Origin: Macrophomina tecta
Lineage: Eukaryota > Ascomycota > Dothideomycetes > Botryosphaeriales > Botryosphaeriaceae
Direction of reading: 5' to 3'
Assembly (NCBI GenBank): GCA_024180945.1
Contig: JAKSGN010000007.1
Span: 434,001-498,000, forward strand
DNA: 64,000 bases
Made by a program: the position numbers and the translations under genes. Below are positions 43,219-53,798 of the stretch, piece by piece (within the stretch, counting starts at the first letter, position 1; every line of letters begins with the position of its first letter). The notes under the pieces were generated by a model. That model did not search any database. It was not told the DNA's origin and saw only the letters and a list, made by a program, of their open reading frames with translations.

Positions 43219-43878
43219 TCATTGCTCGCCCTGGGTGGATACAGGAATGTACGACCTCCGCTCCTTCACTTTCTACATTGCGCAACTCGTCAGCAACAGA
43301 GTCGCCTCCATGGGCGCAGACTAAGCTTACTTCTTGCCAGCGGTCAATGTACGGGCGGGCAGCCGCGTATACTAGCAGGCTTACAGTGGCAGTTATGAAG
43401 ATGACGACGACCGCTTGATCCTTGGCTGAATCCCTCTCTGCAGAACCGAGTGAGCTCCAATGAACCGTTGCGTGATCGGTAGCACTTACGGAAACATTCC
43501 GTGTAGACGTCCTCCTCCTTAGCACCGTGACATATCGGTAAATTGTACTCCAAGCAGAACTTCTTGTTGCAATCGTTGCAGCTTCGCTTGCCCTTCTTGG
43601 AGTCCTTTGCGCGGGAGAATATGCTGGAGCCGGAGCCCTTGTTGGAGCTAGACTTGGAGGAGCCGGACTTGGAGCCGTAGGGTGACGGATCGTCGAGGTG
43701 AATGATTGTACTGTTGGTAAAGCAGGTGCACTTGCAGAAGGAGGCCGGGGCTAGCGGAGGATCAGCAAACGGACAGGTATGCGGAGACGGAGATGTGCGG
43801 CGTACAGGCTGCAAGCGCAGTGGACAGCAGGGCGAGGAAGGCGAGGAAGGTCAGGAGCGCATGTCTTCGTCCCAACAT
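43219..43878 (-). CDS. Conserved fungal Cys-rich single-pass membrane protein
   Basis: Four exons (43878-43806, 43750-43490, 43437-43331, 43272-43219) give 164 residues. A signal peptide (MLGRRHALLTFLAFLALLST) is followed by FCKCTCFTNSTIIHLDDPSP, a Ser/Lys-rich linker and CNDCNKKFCLEYNLPICHGA, with KEEDVYTECFQRDSAKDQAV leading into one transmembrane helix (VVIFITATVSLLVYAA). A short basic tail ends the protein. I recognise the pattern as a conserved ascomycete family with the CxDCNxxFCLxYNLPIC motif, but no function is known to me. Paired cysteines on the lumenal side suggest disulfides. The convergent neighbour COX14 ends 201 bp away; the 375 bp upstream are shared with the NOL8-like gene. 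Confidence 0.78.
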
Positions 43879-44253
43879 GGTGTCGACTGCACAGGGCTGT
43901 AATTGCAGGCCGGAGTGTCGCGAGCGGCCGCGATGGAGATGGATGATGCGCGCAACGATGGCCTGAGCCGGAGCCCTGCCGGCCGCGTACCCTGCGACGG
44001 CTTGGCGGGCGCCCGGCGGTGGGGAACCCGGCCTGGCAAGGACCGAGCTTCTCGACATTTTGTCTCCGCCGCGTCCCAAAATCTTCCCGCGCGATTATCC
44101 GCGTCAGCACAGCGAAACAAAGCGCCTTCGCTGAGCAAAGCCCCTATCAAAAACAACGTCGCTGAGCTGAGACTCTTGCGTGGCTATGATCTAGCATCCT
44201 TCGGCCGCTAGTTGGTGGTGGCTCACTCTCTCGCTCCTCACGACTTTTCAGCA

Positions 44254-46065
44254 ATGTCCGTTACACAAGCGCTTACAGTAGACTCCTCCACCCGCAAAGA
44301 GCGGTCCAGCAGCTCCAACACTGAAAGGACGCGCCTTCATATCACTCCATTCAACCCGGACCTGCTGAAGGCTTTCATTCCGCCCTCCCTCTTGCCCCAA
44401 GCGTCGCAAATCTCGTACCACACTGTCCAGACTTTCCCCGAAAAAGGCTTCGGCTACGTCGACCTCCCTACCATGGAGGCACAAAAGCTGAAGAAGAAGC
44501 TCCACGGTTCCATTCTCAAGGGTCATAAGGTTCGCATTGAGGATGCGCGCCCGGAAAAGCGCAAGAAGATAGTGGAGGAGGCACAAGCAGCAACGCAGGC
44601 GGGCGTCGATGAGGAGGACCGCAAGGCCGGGAAGAAAATCAAGAAGGTGAAGCGCAAGGACGGCGTGCTACCGGGCTTCGAGCTTCCGGACGAGAGGCAT
44701 GTCAAGCGCGGGTGGACGGAGCCTGATAGCAAGAAGGATCATAAGCGCAAGGACAAGAAGGACAAGGGCAAAGGAGAGAATAAGCATAAATCACAGCCAT
44801 CGAAGTACACCACGGAGAAGGAATTGCTGTTCAAGACAAAACTCCCGCCAAACGCTATTCCGCTGGCCAAGTCCGACAGAGCTGTGGAGAAGCCGAAGAA
44901 GGCGAAAAAGACTACGCGTGAGGTTGTTGTCCACGAGTTCGCGAAAACAACAAAACACGCCAGTTTCCTGAAGAGCAGTCAGGTGTCGAAGGACGCGAAG
45001 AACACTGCCGAATTTGTCGAAGGCAAGGGATGGGTAGACGAAGAGGGAATTGTAGTAGAGCCAGAGTCTGAGTCGCGTCGGAGGCGCAGGGAGGCTGGAG
45101 CGGAGGCGAAGCAAAAACGCGAGGAAAAGAAGGCAGCCGCTGCGAAGGAGGAAAAGGGTTCCAAGAGGCCGTCTGCTCTCGAACGGGCGGAGGCCCTTGA
45201 GGCAAAACGCAAGTCTGCAGGAATTGCCATATCTTCAGTGGAGTCGGACGACAATGACGACGACGACGAAGGCTCCGATAATTCTTCAGTGGTCTCCACG
45301 AGTTCATCCGACGTCAGCAGTGGCAGCGAAAGCGAATCTGAAGAAGTGTCTTCGTCGGAGGCTGAATCAAAAGTCGCACAAGAACACGAAGCCGATGAGG
45401 AACCTTCTCCGGAATTCAAGCCACCGGTAGCACATACGAATGCAGCTGGTCAGGAGAACATTCCTCATGGTAATTCTGGCACAGACGTGGAGATGACCGA
45501 TTCCACAGCAGATACCGGCAACCCCGAGCAGGAGGCGACCGCAAAAGAAGTTCATCCTCTAGAGGCCCTTTTCAAACGCCCTATATTGGCTGAGGGTGGG
45601 ACACCAACGAAGCTCGCGCCAATTAATACTTCTTTCAGCTTCTTTGGCGGTGGCGAAGACGACGAAGAAGAGGCTGTGGAAGAAGCAAATCCACCGCTCA
45701 CGCCATACACGCGGCAAGACCTGCAAATACGTGGCATGCGCAGCGCCGCCCCAACGCCCGATACTGCCGCCATCGGTAAGAGATTCTGGCGCAACGATAA
45801 CGATGACGAGGAGGATGAGGAAGACGAGCAGGTGGAGGACAGCATGATGCATATTGACGCCAATTTGGTATCTGTCAGGACGAAGACTTCTGATGTTACC
45901 AGCGCGCCGGTACAAGGCTCGGACAGCGCCGAGCAAAGCGACTTCGCAAAGCATTTCTGGGAGCACCGTGGAGACTACAACAGGGCATGGAAAAAGCGCA
46001 GGAGGGAGGCGATGAAGGTACAACGTCAACGCGAAAACCGCCGACTGGGAAGAAAGGTTGTCTAG
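44254..46065 (+). CDS. Nucleolar RNA-binding protein, NOL8-like
   Basis: A single exon of 603 residues. The N-terminal 100 residues look like an RRM: LHITPFNPDLLKAFIPPSLL, then FPEKGFGYVDLPTMEAQKLK and LHGSILKGHKVRIEDARPEK, which fit RNP-type strands and the last helix. The middle is highly charged (KKIKKVKRKDGVLPGFELPD, KDHKRKDKKDKGKGENKHKS) with acidic Ser/Asp/Glu tracts near residues 320-400, usual in nucleolar proteins. The C-terminus SDFAKHFWEHRGDYNRAWKK followed by RRREAMKVQRQRENRR is the conserved end of fungal NOL8-type proteins. Expected to act in pre-60S ribosome assembly in the nucleolus. The start at 44254 is the first ATG of the frame. Confidence 0.75.
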   Translation: MSVTQALTVDSSTRKERSSSSNTERTRLHITPFNPDLLKAFIPPSLLPQASQISYHTVQTFPEKGFGYVDLPTMEAQKLKKKLHGSILKGHKVRIEDARPEKRKKIVEEAQAATQAGVDEEDRKAGKKIKKVKRKDGVLPGFELPDERHVKRGWTEPDSKKDHKRKDKKDKGKGENKHKSQPSKYTTEKELLFKTKLPPNAIPLAKSDRAVEKPKKAKKTTREVVVHEFAKTTKHASFLKSSQVSKDAKNTAEFVEGKGWVDEEGIVVEPESESRRRRREAGAEAKQKREEKKAAAAKEEKGSKRPSALERAEALEAKRKSAGIAISSVESDDNDDDDEGSDNSSVVSTSSSDVSSGSESESEEVSSSEAESKVAQEHEADEEPSPEFKPPVAHTNAAGQENIPHGNSGTDVEMTDSTADTGNPEQEATAKEVHPLEALFKRPILAEGGTPTKLAPINTSFSFFGGGEDDEEEAVEEANPPLTPYTRQDLQIRGMRSAAPTPDTAAIGKRFWRNDNDDEEDEEDEQVEDSMMHIDANLVSVRTKTSDVTSAPVQGSDSAEQSDFAKHFWEHRGDYNRAWKKRRREAMKVQRQRENRRLGRKVV

Positions 46066-47140
46066 TGGATTCAGATAAAGAGATGGGGGACCGGGAGCTT
46101 GACGCCACTGTTGTGAGAGGTGAGAACACCCCAGCAGGTGCTAAGCTCGTCCCGTTGGCATGCAGGGTTCATGGAAAGGAAACGGGGAGCCGCATGCTCG
46201 GATTTCGGGGTGCGAGGCGGTGTCTACAGGCATGAGCCCCATTTCGCAATGTCAATTGCTTGTGCAACCTGAAGCTTTTCCGTACACCTGCATATGTGCG
46301 ATTGTCTCAGTTTGACAACCTTTCGCCATGTTCAGAGCTGACCCCTCGGCGCACGCGCATATGACACGACGATTTTAATTCGAAAAGCATTGCAACCCAA
46401 GCACAAATGCGTGGGTTAGAGCATTCGCCTGGACGTGATTTTCATTGGTTCTTCAAAACGTTTACATCCCGACAAATGCCTCGACTCGCCAGAGTCAGGT
46501 AGGATGCGTTACTTCTGGAACCAGTCTCGTATTTGTTTTTCTTGCCTCCATTCACTCTCGACGGTGCGCCTGGAGGGCCGGTGTGTAGGGGGCCTGATTC
46601 TGCAGGTACGGCATGCGGGGAGGAGGGGAAGACAGGGATGGTGGCGTACGTGAATGCTTTTGCGGGTTTATACTCCACCGCGTTCGCTCCAACAAAACCT
46701 GCACGGCCACTCCACTCCGATTCTCATCGGCAACGATGACATGCATCCAACAAGATCTGTTCTTTCTTTTTGAAGTAGATTGCTTTTTGATGGGGTGGGT
46801 ATAATGGTAGGTTTCGGTCGTCGTGTAGGTAGTGGTTGACTCAACCTGCGCACCAGCACCAATACTTCCTGACCTCACTTTATTCTGACTTTGACTACCA
46901 TCGAGATTGCCTCAGTCCAAGTCTGTGGTTGCCTCGTTCGTCATCCACCGGTTGATCTGCTACATCACCGCCTAATTTCTATGTTTTTTCAACCTCAACT
47001 CCTTCTCTACCATACACTCGTACACTGGCCCGACTAGATCCTCGCTCCCAGCATTTCCATAGGACCTCGACCATAAATTCTTCCTGCTGGATATAATTTG
47101 CCACCTTCTCGATTGCGACTGGGCATAAACCGTAACCGTC
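46066..47140. other. Intergenic region, no supported gene
   Basis: About 1.1 kb between two co-oriented genes. Short frames on the minus strand near 46550-46880 lack domains. The last 250 bp before 47141 are CT-rich and likely promoter. Confidence 0.45.
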
Positions 47141-49192
47141 ATGTCCCGAGGCGCTCCCACGTCCGCCTCCACGCCTACCGCACTCCCGAACATACTGGCT
47201 GCCCGGCGGAAGGTGGACTCACAAACGTACTCGGCTTTCCTTGAAGAAGCCCATATCTTTGACGAATTCGCCAACATGGAGCCACCGATCAGATATTCCG
47301 TTAGTGCGCCCTCAAAACGCTTCTACAGCGTCCTCGTTATCTGCCAGCTTGCGCTCCTGTCTATGGTCGTGGCGGTCATCCTCATCACGGTCAATTACCG
47401 AAACCTAAAAAGCAGTAATGGCCGAGTTGGATATGTCCTCTGGCTGGTTATATCCGCGTGCGCAACCTCGCTCCTTGCCTTCACGGCCTTCATATTCTGG
47501 CACAAGCGGCGCCGGATGCGCTACATGCAGGACAAGCTCAAGAGTATGCAGATGAGCGCTGAGGCGCAAGGCTCGCAAAAGCGCCTGGAGGCAGCCTCCG
47601 TCGCACCGCAGTTACGCACAGAAACGGACCATCGGCAGAGCATCCTCTTAGCGCAGCATACACCAGTCGGAGGAGCGGAACTGTTCAACGACCACATCTC
47701 CAGAAACAGCGCTCTTCCCGACAACGGCGGTCGTCGCCGGCAATACAGCTCCGCAGCGGGCGAGGGGTGCGAGCTGTCCCTCTTCCAAACGCACCTCAGC
47801 AGTCACGACAGCACCGAAACTATCGCCAATACCCTTATTCGAACCCCGCCGCGCATCGCTCACCGGGCTCCGCGTCTCCAGGCGGAACAGTGGTCTGGAA
47901 ATGAAAATGCGCAAGGAACCAGCACAGCCGGGCCTGGATGGCTGCTTTCCCTACCCCTCGCGACCCACGACACCCAGCGCCAGCGTGAGTCCACAACGAC
48001 GCGCCTCTTCCAAGACGACCCCACCATGATCGACCTTTTCCACGGCCTTCGTGGCGACGACACTAGCAGCCCTGCCGAAGACGTGCTATCATTCACCTCT
48101 CCCCTCTCCAGCCGCCATCTCTTTACCGCCGACGATGCCAGCACGACACCCTTATCGACCGCGCGCACTCTCGCAGCCCGCCGCCGCCACTCTCTCAGAA
48201 CGGCGCCTGCAAACCGCAGCTCCGCAGCCCTGCCGAACATCTTCAACGACCACGATGCCACAGATACCGCCTCCTGTTCCTCCTCCTCCTCCTCCTCCTC
48301 CTCCTCCACTTCGATACCATTCCCCTTCCGACCCCGGCAGGCACGCTCCCCTCCGCCCAGCATCTCCTTCTCCCCCGACTACGACACCGTCCTCCCATCC
48401 TTCCCGCTCCCGCCGACCCACGCGCGCTTCAGCAACGCGCCTTCGAGCCCTCTTGCTCGCACTTCTCCTCCTTCTTCTCCTCTTTGGCAGTGGACCTCGA
48501 GCACGCGTGCGAGACGCCGGTCGAGGACGGCGAGGCTCGGGCCGATCGTCATCACGCAGCAGCAGGAGAAGACGGACACCACCGACACGGCCGAAGACAA
48601 CACCGACCCGCCGACGGCGACCCCAGAAGAGCGCGCGGTCTGGTCGCGCATGAACGCCCCCGTTGGCGGCAGTCCTTCCCCCTCCTCATCAAGCCAGAAG
48701 AACAGCGACGACGACGACGACAAACGCCGGCGCGGCGCCTCCTCCTCGTCCCCGTCGAGCGTTTGCACCGTCGTGCATCACCCCGCGCTGAAGCAGGGAG
48801 AGAGCGTCAAGGCCCTCGATGGCGCGGTGGGGCGGATGAGGGGTCGCGCGGGCAGGGGCGGTAGTGTGTTTGTGGAGATGTTGAAGGAGAGGACGGCAAT
48901 GCCGACAGCGACGCCCACGCCGGGGTTGATGATGGGCCTGGAGGCGAGGAGGGACTCGCATGTCGATGTCGATGCGGGAGAGGAGGACGAGGTCTCGCCG
49001 GGGGGCAAGACATTGACGGACGTTTCTACGCTTCGTCTGGTCCCTAGCAACGACTCGGAGACAAAAGGCTCGATGGGGCACGTGGAGGCGGCAGAGTCGC
49101 CGGAGAGGCGGCCGAGTAGTAGGGGGCTGGCACCACTGGACTCGTTGACGGAAGAGAAGTACGCGCGGTTGGATGGCGAGCGATGGGCGTGA
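47141..49192 (+). CDS. Hypothetical two-helix membrane protein with long disordered tail
   Basis: A single exon of 683 residues. After about 60 hydrophilic residues there are two membrane helices (FYSVLVICQLALLSMVVAVI and GYVLWLVISACATSLLAFTA) separated by about 16 residues, followed by a basic stop (WHKRRRMRYMQDKLKSMQ). This places both ends in the cytosol. The remaining 500 residues are Ser/Pro/Arg-rich and disordered, with a poly-Ser stretch encoded by a TCC/CTC microsatellite (about 48272-48307) and Asp-rich patches. The layout resembles poorly characterised ascomycete membrane proteins. I cannot name a function. Codon use and the lack of stops over 2 kb support a real gene. Confidence 0.65.
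   Translation: MSRGAPTSASTPTALPNILAARRKVDSQTYSAFLEEAHIFDEFANMEPPIRYSVSAPSKRFYSVLVICQLALLSMVVAVILITVNYRNLKSSNGRVGYVLWLVISACATSLLAFTAFIFWHKRRRMRYMQDKLKSMQMSAEAQGSQKRLEAASVAPQLRTETDHRQSILLAQHTPVGGAELFNDHISRNSALPDNGGRRRQYSSAAGEGCELSLFQTHLSSHDSTETIANTLIRTPPRIAHRAPRLQAEQWSGNENAQGTSTAGPGWLLSLPLATHDTQRQRESTTTRLFQDDPTMIDLFHGLRGDDTSSPAEDVLSFTSPLSSRHLFTADDASTTPLSTARTLAARRRHSLRTAPANRSSAALPNIFNDHDATDTASCSSSSSSSSSSTSIPFPFRPRQARSPPPSISFSPDYDTVLPSFPLPPTHARFSNAPSSPLARTSPPSSPLWQWTSSTRARRRSRTARLGPIVITQQQEKTDTTDTAEDNTDPPTATPEERAVWSRMNAPVGGSPSPSSSSQKNSDDDDDKRRRGASSSSPSSVCTVVHHPALKQGESVKALDGAVGRMRGRAGRGGSVFVEMLKERTAMPTATPTPGLMMGLEARRDSHVDVDAGEEDEVSPGGKTLTDVSTLRLVPSNDSETKGSMGHVEAAESPERRPSSRGLAPLDSLTEEKYARLDGERWA
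48272..48307. repeat. (CTC)n microsatellite encoding poly-Ser
   Basis: About eleven CTC units inside the two-helix protein, read as Ser codons (TCC) in frame. Likely length-polymorphic. Confidence 0.85.
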
Positions 49193-50251
49193 GGTATCTC
49201 TTTTTCCTTTGCTTTAATTTTCCCTTCCCTTTTTTTTTTTTTTTTTTTTGGCTTCCCGCTGCGCGACATGCTTGGATTTTTTCAGCCCGTGGTTTCAGGT
49301 ACGGCAGAAAAGTCTCTCCGTCCTTCGTCGGCAGTTGAAGTAGTCGGCAGGACGCAAGTGCCTGGAGATGTTCTTGGCATTCACGCCCAGATGGCTGCTT
49401 TAGCTCTATATGTGCGTTTGCTGCGAAAGCACCGAAGCATGACGTCGCCGTCCTTTTGCACGGTAGGAGCAAGCATCTGGATAGTCGAATGGTGGAACGA
49501 TGGCGCAAGGGAAAACACGTGGGAAAGCGGCTGTTTCTTTGACCTAACATTTATTTGGATCCCCATTTCTGCGAGACAGGCCTCGCGTCGATTTGGAGGG
49601 TCGCATGAGGCGATTTGTTTTTCCTTCTTTCCGGAATACGCAATACGCAATACGGCAGGGATGATGGCATCCCAACGAGCAACGAGGAAAAGACAACGAG
49701 AGGGATGAGAGGAAGAAGGAGATAGCTATGATACCCCAATGCATATCTTATCAAGAGCTTTTGCTGTTGCTTCAGTATATGGGTATCTGCATTGTGCCGC
49801 ATGCCAAGCCAAGTTTTGAGCTTCCGTTTCTGTCTTGTTGATCAAAAAGGCTTTTCGTATTAGGTACACAAGAATGCATACCTTTACTTCTTATCATTGC
49901 TGAAGTCGTGCTTTCTCTTTGCCTGTTCAGGTGAAAAACGTGTTTACTAAGGACATCCATGAATCAAACCAAAAACACTCGGGCTAATCGCGGCATAATC
50001 CCCTGAATACCCCAAACAAGACGTGCAAAGGCATAAGTTTCCACCTTGACAAGTCTCTGTGCTGCAATTGAAAATAAACAATGACGTCCGGAACTCCTTC
50101 ATGCGGGTATTACAAAGAGTAGTTATATGTTGATGGATGGTCTTGGGTCTTCCTAAGAACGGGAGGGCTGATATATGGTAGTGTCTCAGGACGCGAATCG
50201 CTTCGAGTCGCCTGCGGATGCGATGGGAGGAAGGAGAGAAAAACGCCACGT
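49193..50251. other. Convergent intergenic region, no supported gene
   Basis: About 1.06 kb between two converging genes. There is a T21 run near 49229-49249 just after the upstream stop codon, probably part of that gene's 3' region. The rest is AT-rich without a convincing frame. Confidence 0.5.
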
Positions 50252-51171
50252 CTATGCATTGTCTGCCTGAATCGTCGTCTATGCGTTCTACCGTTAGCAA
50301 GCCGGGAAGACGCAATATGAAGTGGGGAGGTCCGGTGGTAAAGCCGAGAATAACTCACCGTCAACCAGTCCATGCCCTCGTCCACACCCCTACCGTCGAT
50401 GGCCGAGCAGGCGACTATGCTCCAATTGCGGTCCCTGAGCTCGGCCAGCTTGAGGGCCTCGGATATCTCGCCGGCGCCCTTGGCGCCGGGCTGGTCCTGC
50501 TTGTTGGCGAAGACGAGCAGAGCGGCGTCGCGCAGCTCCTCTTCGGACAGCATGGCGGCCAGCTCCTCGGCGGCGGTGCCTAATCGGTCGATGTCGGTCG
50601 AGTCGATGACGAAGATGACGGCGGCCGTGTTGCTGTAGTAGCACCGCCAGTACTGCAGGCGGGGGAGGATGGTCAGCGTGCGCAGCTCTGCGGTGCGGGA
50701 CAGTTGTTGGAAGAGTGGGTGGCGGGGGAGAAGGGGAGCGGCGGCGCGTACCGGGCGGATCGAAGTCTGGCCTCCGAGGTCCTGTGGAAGAGGGAGTGTT
50801 AGCTGGAGCACTCCAAGGCGGGAGGGCGGGAGGATGCTGAGACGCACCCAGACATTGAGATTCAGGTTCTTGTAGGTGACGGACTCGACGTTAAAGCCGA
50901 TAGTGGGAATCGTCGTCACGACCTCGCCAATCTGCACCCAGACACGACATGTAAGCAGAATCCCGGTACGTGTTTGTTCGTTCCTGCAGGATCCCGCACC
51001 TTTAGCCGGTAGAGCAGCGTCGTCTTGCCAGCATTGTCCTGCGCGTTCTCGCGTTAGCAACGCCGGAAGCTTGAAGCCCGCATGGCGCGAACGTACCAGG
51101 CCCAAGATCAGGATGCGGATCTCCTTCTTCGCCCAGACCAGCGACGTCAACCGCGATACCCAGCCGCCCAT
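50252..51171 (-). CDS. arl1: ARF-family small GTPase, ARL1-like
   Basis: Six exons (51171-51097, 51038-51000, 50931-50848, 50781-50752, 50652-50359, 50278-50252) give 182 residues, the normal ARF/ARL size. Gly2 in MGGWVSRL is a myristoylation site. All nucleotide-binding motifs are intact: G1 GLDNAGKT (split by an intron after GL), switch 1 with [11 protein letters not shown]3 [18 protein letters not shown]4 NKQD and G5 CSA. The switch-2 sequence [19 protein letters not shown] is that of ARL1. The protein cycles on the trans-Golgi and recruits GRIP-domain golgins. Introns are frequent but all have good signals, including a 30 bp exon for [10 protein letters not shown]. The C-terminus ends [14 protein letters not shown]. 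Confidence 0.93.
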
Positions 51172-51873
51172 GGTGTTGTTGTGCGGATGCGCGCAGAAAA
51201 AAAAGTTCAGAGGGAGGGATAGCTATGGCGTCAGGGCCGGGGAAGGGCGAGCGTATTTCTAAGCACGGCGGAGCGGGCGACGGCGATTCTGCGCGGGCGT
51301 TTGGCGGCGAGAGGGCACGGGGTGGGCGGGGAGAAGTGCGGGTGGGAGTAGTGGACGGCAAAGAACAGGAGAGAGAGAATGGGATGGTCTTGGACCGACT
51401 TGTAGTAGAGCATTAAGGCAAAAGCCAGCAAAGCAACCTGTCGCCCAGGTGGTTGATCCGAGCTCGAGCCCTAAGTGAGCGAGCGGACATGGGGCCAGCC
51501 CTGCAAGACAGCCCGCGGGCCCCGCCAGGAGCCACGGGAGCCCAGACAGCCGGCCAACGAGCTCGGGCTTGCCTGCGCTGGCCGGGGCGAGCTGGAGCAG
51601 TGTCCCGCAGGCCTGATGGCGCTGCACGACACCTCTCCGCCTGCACGGCTGCGCTGGCCGGTCCAGGGCAATCGCCGCAGCGAGCCCGCTACAGGCCCCA
51701 GGAGCCCAGCCCACCGCCTTGCCCAGTGCGTCAATCACCATCAAGCCACACATGCCCTGCACTTGTCCGCCCTGAACGGAGCCCTGCAAATCGCGTCTCG
51801 CTTTCACATGTCCAACCCCCGCGCTATGCAACTACAACGTCCACGAGCCCGTCCCGCCCATTACAGCGCTCCC
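51172..51873. other. Intergenic region between ARL1 and the amidase
   Basis: About 700 bp, GC-rich, with ARL1 promoter and amidase 3' flank. Overlapping long frames on both strands are composition artefacts. No gene supported. Confidence 0.45.
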
Positions 51874-53520
51874 CTATTCCGTATTCATCTCTTCCGTCAG
51901 CGTCGGCGTGTCGTCGCGACTCCGCTTCCGGCTCGTATTACCGCCACCGTTGCCGTTCCTATCGTGCCTGTCGTGCTCCACCACCGCCGACGGGTCCAGC
52001 GACTGCTCGAATCGCCGAGCGATCTCCAGCAACTCTGCGTCCATGCGGCTGCCGCTCATCAACTGCACCCCAAACGGCAGCCGGCCATCGTTGCCCCCGG
52101 TTCCAAGCAGCTCGTCGAGCGGGTAGAGGCCTGCGGGCACCGAGACGGCGCACAGGTCCAGCACGTTGGCCGCATGCGTGTACTCTCCCAGCGCGCTGTT
52201 CTTCTTGATCGGGTCCGCCAGCACCTCCTCAATCGTCCAGTGCGCGGGGGCCGTCGGCGTGACGATGACGTCGACGCCGTTGGCCCCGGCACTGAACGTC
52301 TCCTCTGCCTGGCGCGTATAGAGCGCTTTGGCCTGGAGGTCGCGATAAGCTTGGGTGGCTGTGCTCTGCCGCGCCAACGCCGCGTCGAACACCTCCACGA
52401 TGGCTGGGTGCAGGTAGTTCCTGTTCTTCTCCAGCCAATCGTCGGGATGGTTGGCGAGTCGCTCCATGACGAGGGTGCCGTCATAGAGCAGCCTCCCCGC
52501 CTGCTCGAACGGAGTCCAGTCGATCGGCTTCAACACCCCGCCAATGCTAACAAGCTTCCGGATGACGTGGTTGAAGATTTTGCGGTACAGCGGGTGGCAC
52601 GCATCTAGCGCTTCCGGAGGGGGGATGCCGAAGCGGAAGGTTTGTCTTTGCGGGCCGAGCGCATTGATGGGGCGATCAAAAGCAAGAGACGGCTTCGAGT
52701 ACCTGTCGGCAGCGTCATACCCCTCGATCGCCTGCCACACCATGCGAGCTTCGCTTGTGTTGCGAGCTAAGACCGCTATGCAGTCCAGAGAGGAGCAGGC
52801 AGGAGTGATGCCACGCATGGACACGAGCCCGGGCGTGGGCTTGAAGCCTACGACGTCGTTGAATGCTGCCGGAATGCGTCCTGATCCCGCCGTATCTGTT
52901 CCAATGGAAAATGACACCAATCCTGCTCCCACGCTCACCGCGCTGCCGCTGCTCGAGCCGCCGGCGATGTAGTCCTTGTGGTAGGTTGAGTGCGGAATCC
53001 CCTCGGGGCTTCGACAGCCAGTCATCCCTGTGCCCAGCTGGTCCATGTTCGTCTTTCCGATAAAGATGCCGCCCTCCGCAACAATCCTTTCGTACACAGG
53101 CGCGGATTTAGACGCCATGCGTGTGAGCGGCGGGCATGCTGTGGTAGTTTGAATGTTCGCAACGTCGATAGAGTCCTTGATGCTGAAAGGGATGCCGAAT
53201 AGCGGTGGCCGCTCCCTGGGATTGGGCCATTTCTCCTCCACCTTCCTCGCTGCTTCCAGTACTGCGTCCCTGCTCTCCAGGTGAATCCAGACAGCCGGAT
53301 CGTGCTCCTTGTAAACCTCGATCTTCCGGTAAAGCGAACTCATGACTGATTCGGGGGATACTCCAGACTTGTAGGCAGCCTGTAGTCGTCGAATTCGCAT
53401 GTCTGCGTTCTGTCGATATCGCTCGTCTTGGGCCACACGCGCTTCGGCTAGAGGAGCCAAGGCTTTGACAACTCTATCCACCTTCGAAACAAATCCAAGA
53501 AGACCTCCGTCGGCATGCAC
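51874..53520 (-). CDS. Amidase-signature hydrolase, allophanate hydrolase-like
   Basis: A single exon of 548 residues. The amidase-signature core is complete: Lys in FGIPFSIKDSIDVANIQTTT, the Gly/Ser-rich strand YIAGGSSSGSAVSVGAGLVS with the cis-Ser, and the nucleophile region FSIGTDTAGSGRIPAAFNDV. The surrounding text (GKTNMDQLGTGMTGCRSPEG and MRGITPACSSLDCIAV) is that of allophanate hydrolases rather than general amidases. The separate C-terminal domain of bacterial AtzF is absent; instead there is a short charged tail. The enzyme would split allophanate to CO2 and ammonia. It lies 278 bp downstream of, and on the same strand as, an isochorismatase-type hydrolase, the fold of biuret hydrolase, suggesting biuret/allophanate nitrogen scavenging. 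An Asn/Gln amidase role is the alternative. Confidence 0.85.
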   Translation of the reverse strand: MHADGGLLGFVSKVDRVVKALAPLAEARVAQDERYRQNADMRIRRLQAAYKSGVSPESVMSSLYRKIEVYKEHDPAVWIHLESRDAVLEAARKVEEKWPNPRERPPLFGIPFSIKDSIDVANIQTTTACPPLTRMASKSAPVYERIVAEGGIFIGKTNMDQLGTGMTGCRSPEGIPHSTYHKDYIAGGSSSGSAVSVGAGLVSFSIGTDTAGSGRIPAAFNDVVGFKPTPGLVSMRGITPACSSLDCIAVLARNTSEARMVWQAIEGYDAADRYSKPSLAFDRPINALGPQRQTFRFGIPPPEALDACHPLYRKIFNHVIRKLVSIGGVLKPIDWTPFEQAGRLLYDGTLVMERLANHPDDWLEKNRNYLHPAIVEVFDAALARQSTATQAYRDLQAKALYTRQAEETFSAGANGVDVIVTPTAPAHWTIEEVLADPIKKNSALGEYTHAANVLDLCAVSVPAGLYPLDELLGTGGNDGRLPFGVQLMSGSRMDAELLEIARRFEQSLDPSAVVEHDRHDRNGNGGGNTSRKRSRDDTPTLTEEMNTE

Positions 53521-53798
53521 AGCGTCCAGACTTCCGCGTCGGAGCTTTTCATCGTCGTATCCAGCTGTGCATTCCGAGATTACGCCTGCTCTCGGTAAGC
53601 ATGTCTCTCAGGAGCACGATGGATGGCAACAAGAATCATGTCTCGGTTCTGCAGGACCGTCTAAAGTCGACACAGCTGTCTGGACGTAAGCGTCCTGCGG
53701 ACTCAGGCACGATTACATTCGGACGATTGGTCCATCTCCGCAAGATCTTGGTCAAGCTGGCGATAATCCACGTTGCCATCCGTTGCGGTGTTGGGGGC

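Noticed and set aside
51453..52608. Long + strand frames (251 and 377 codons) over the amidase 3' half
   Set aside because: They are mirror frames of the amidase coding sequence and its GC-rich flank.
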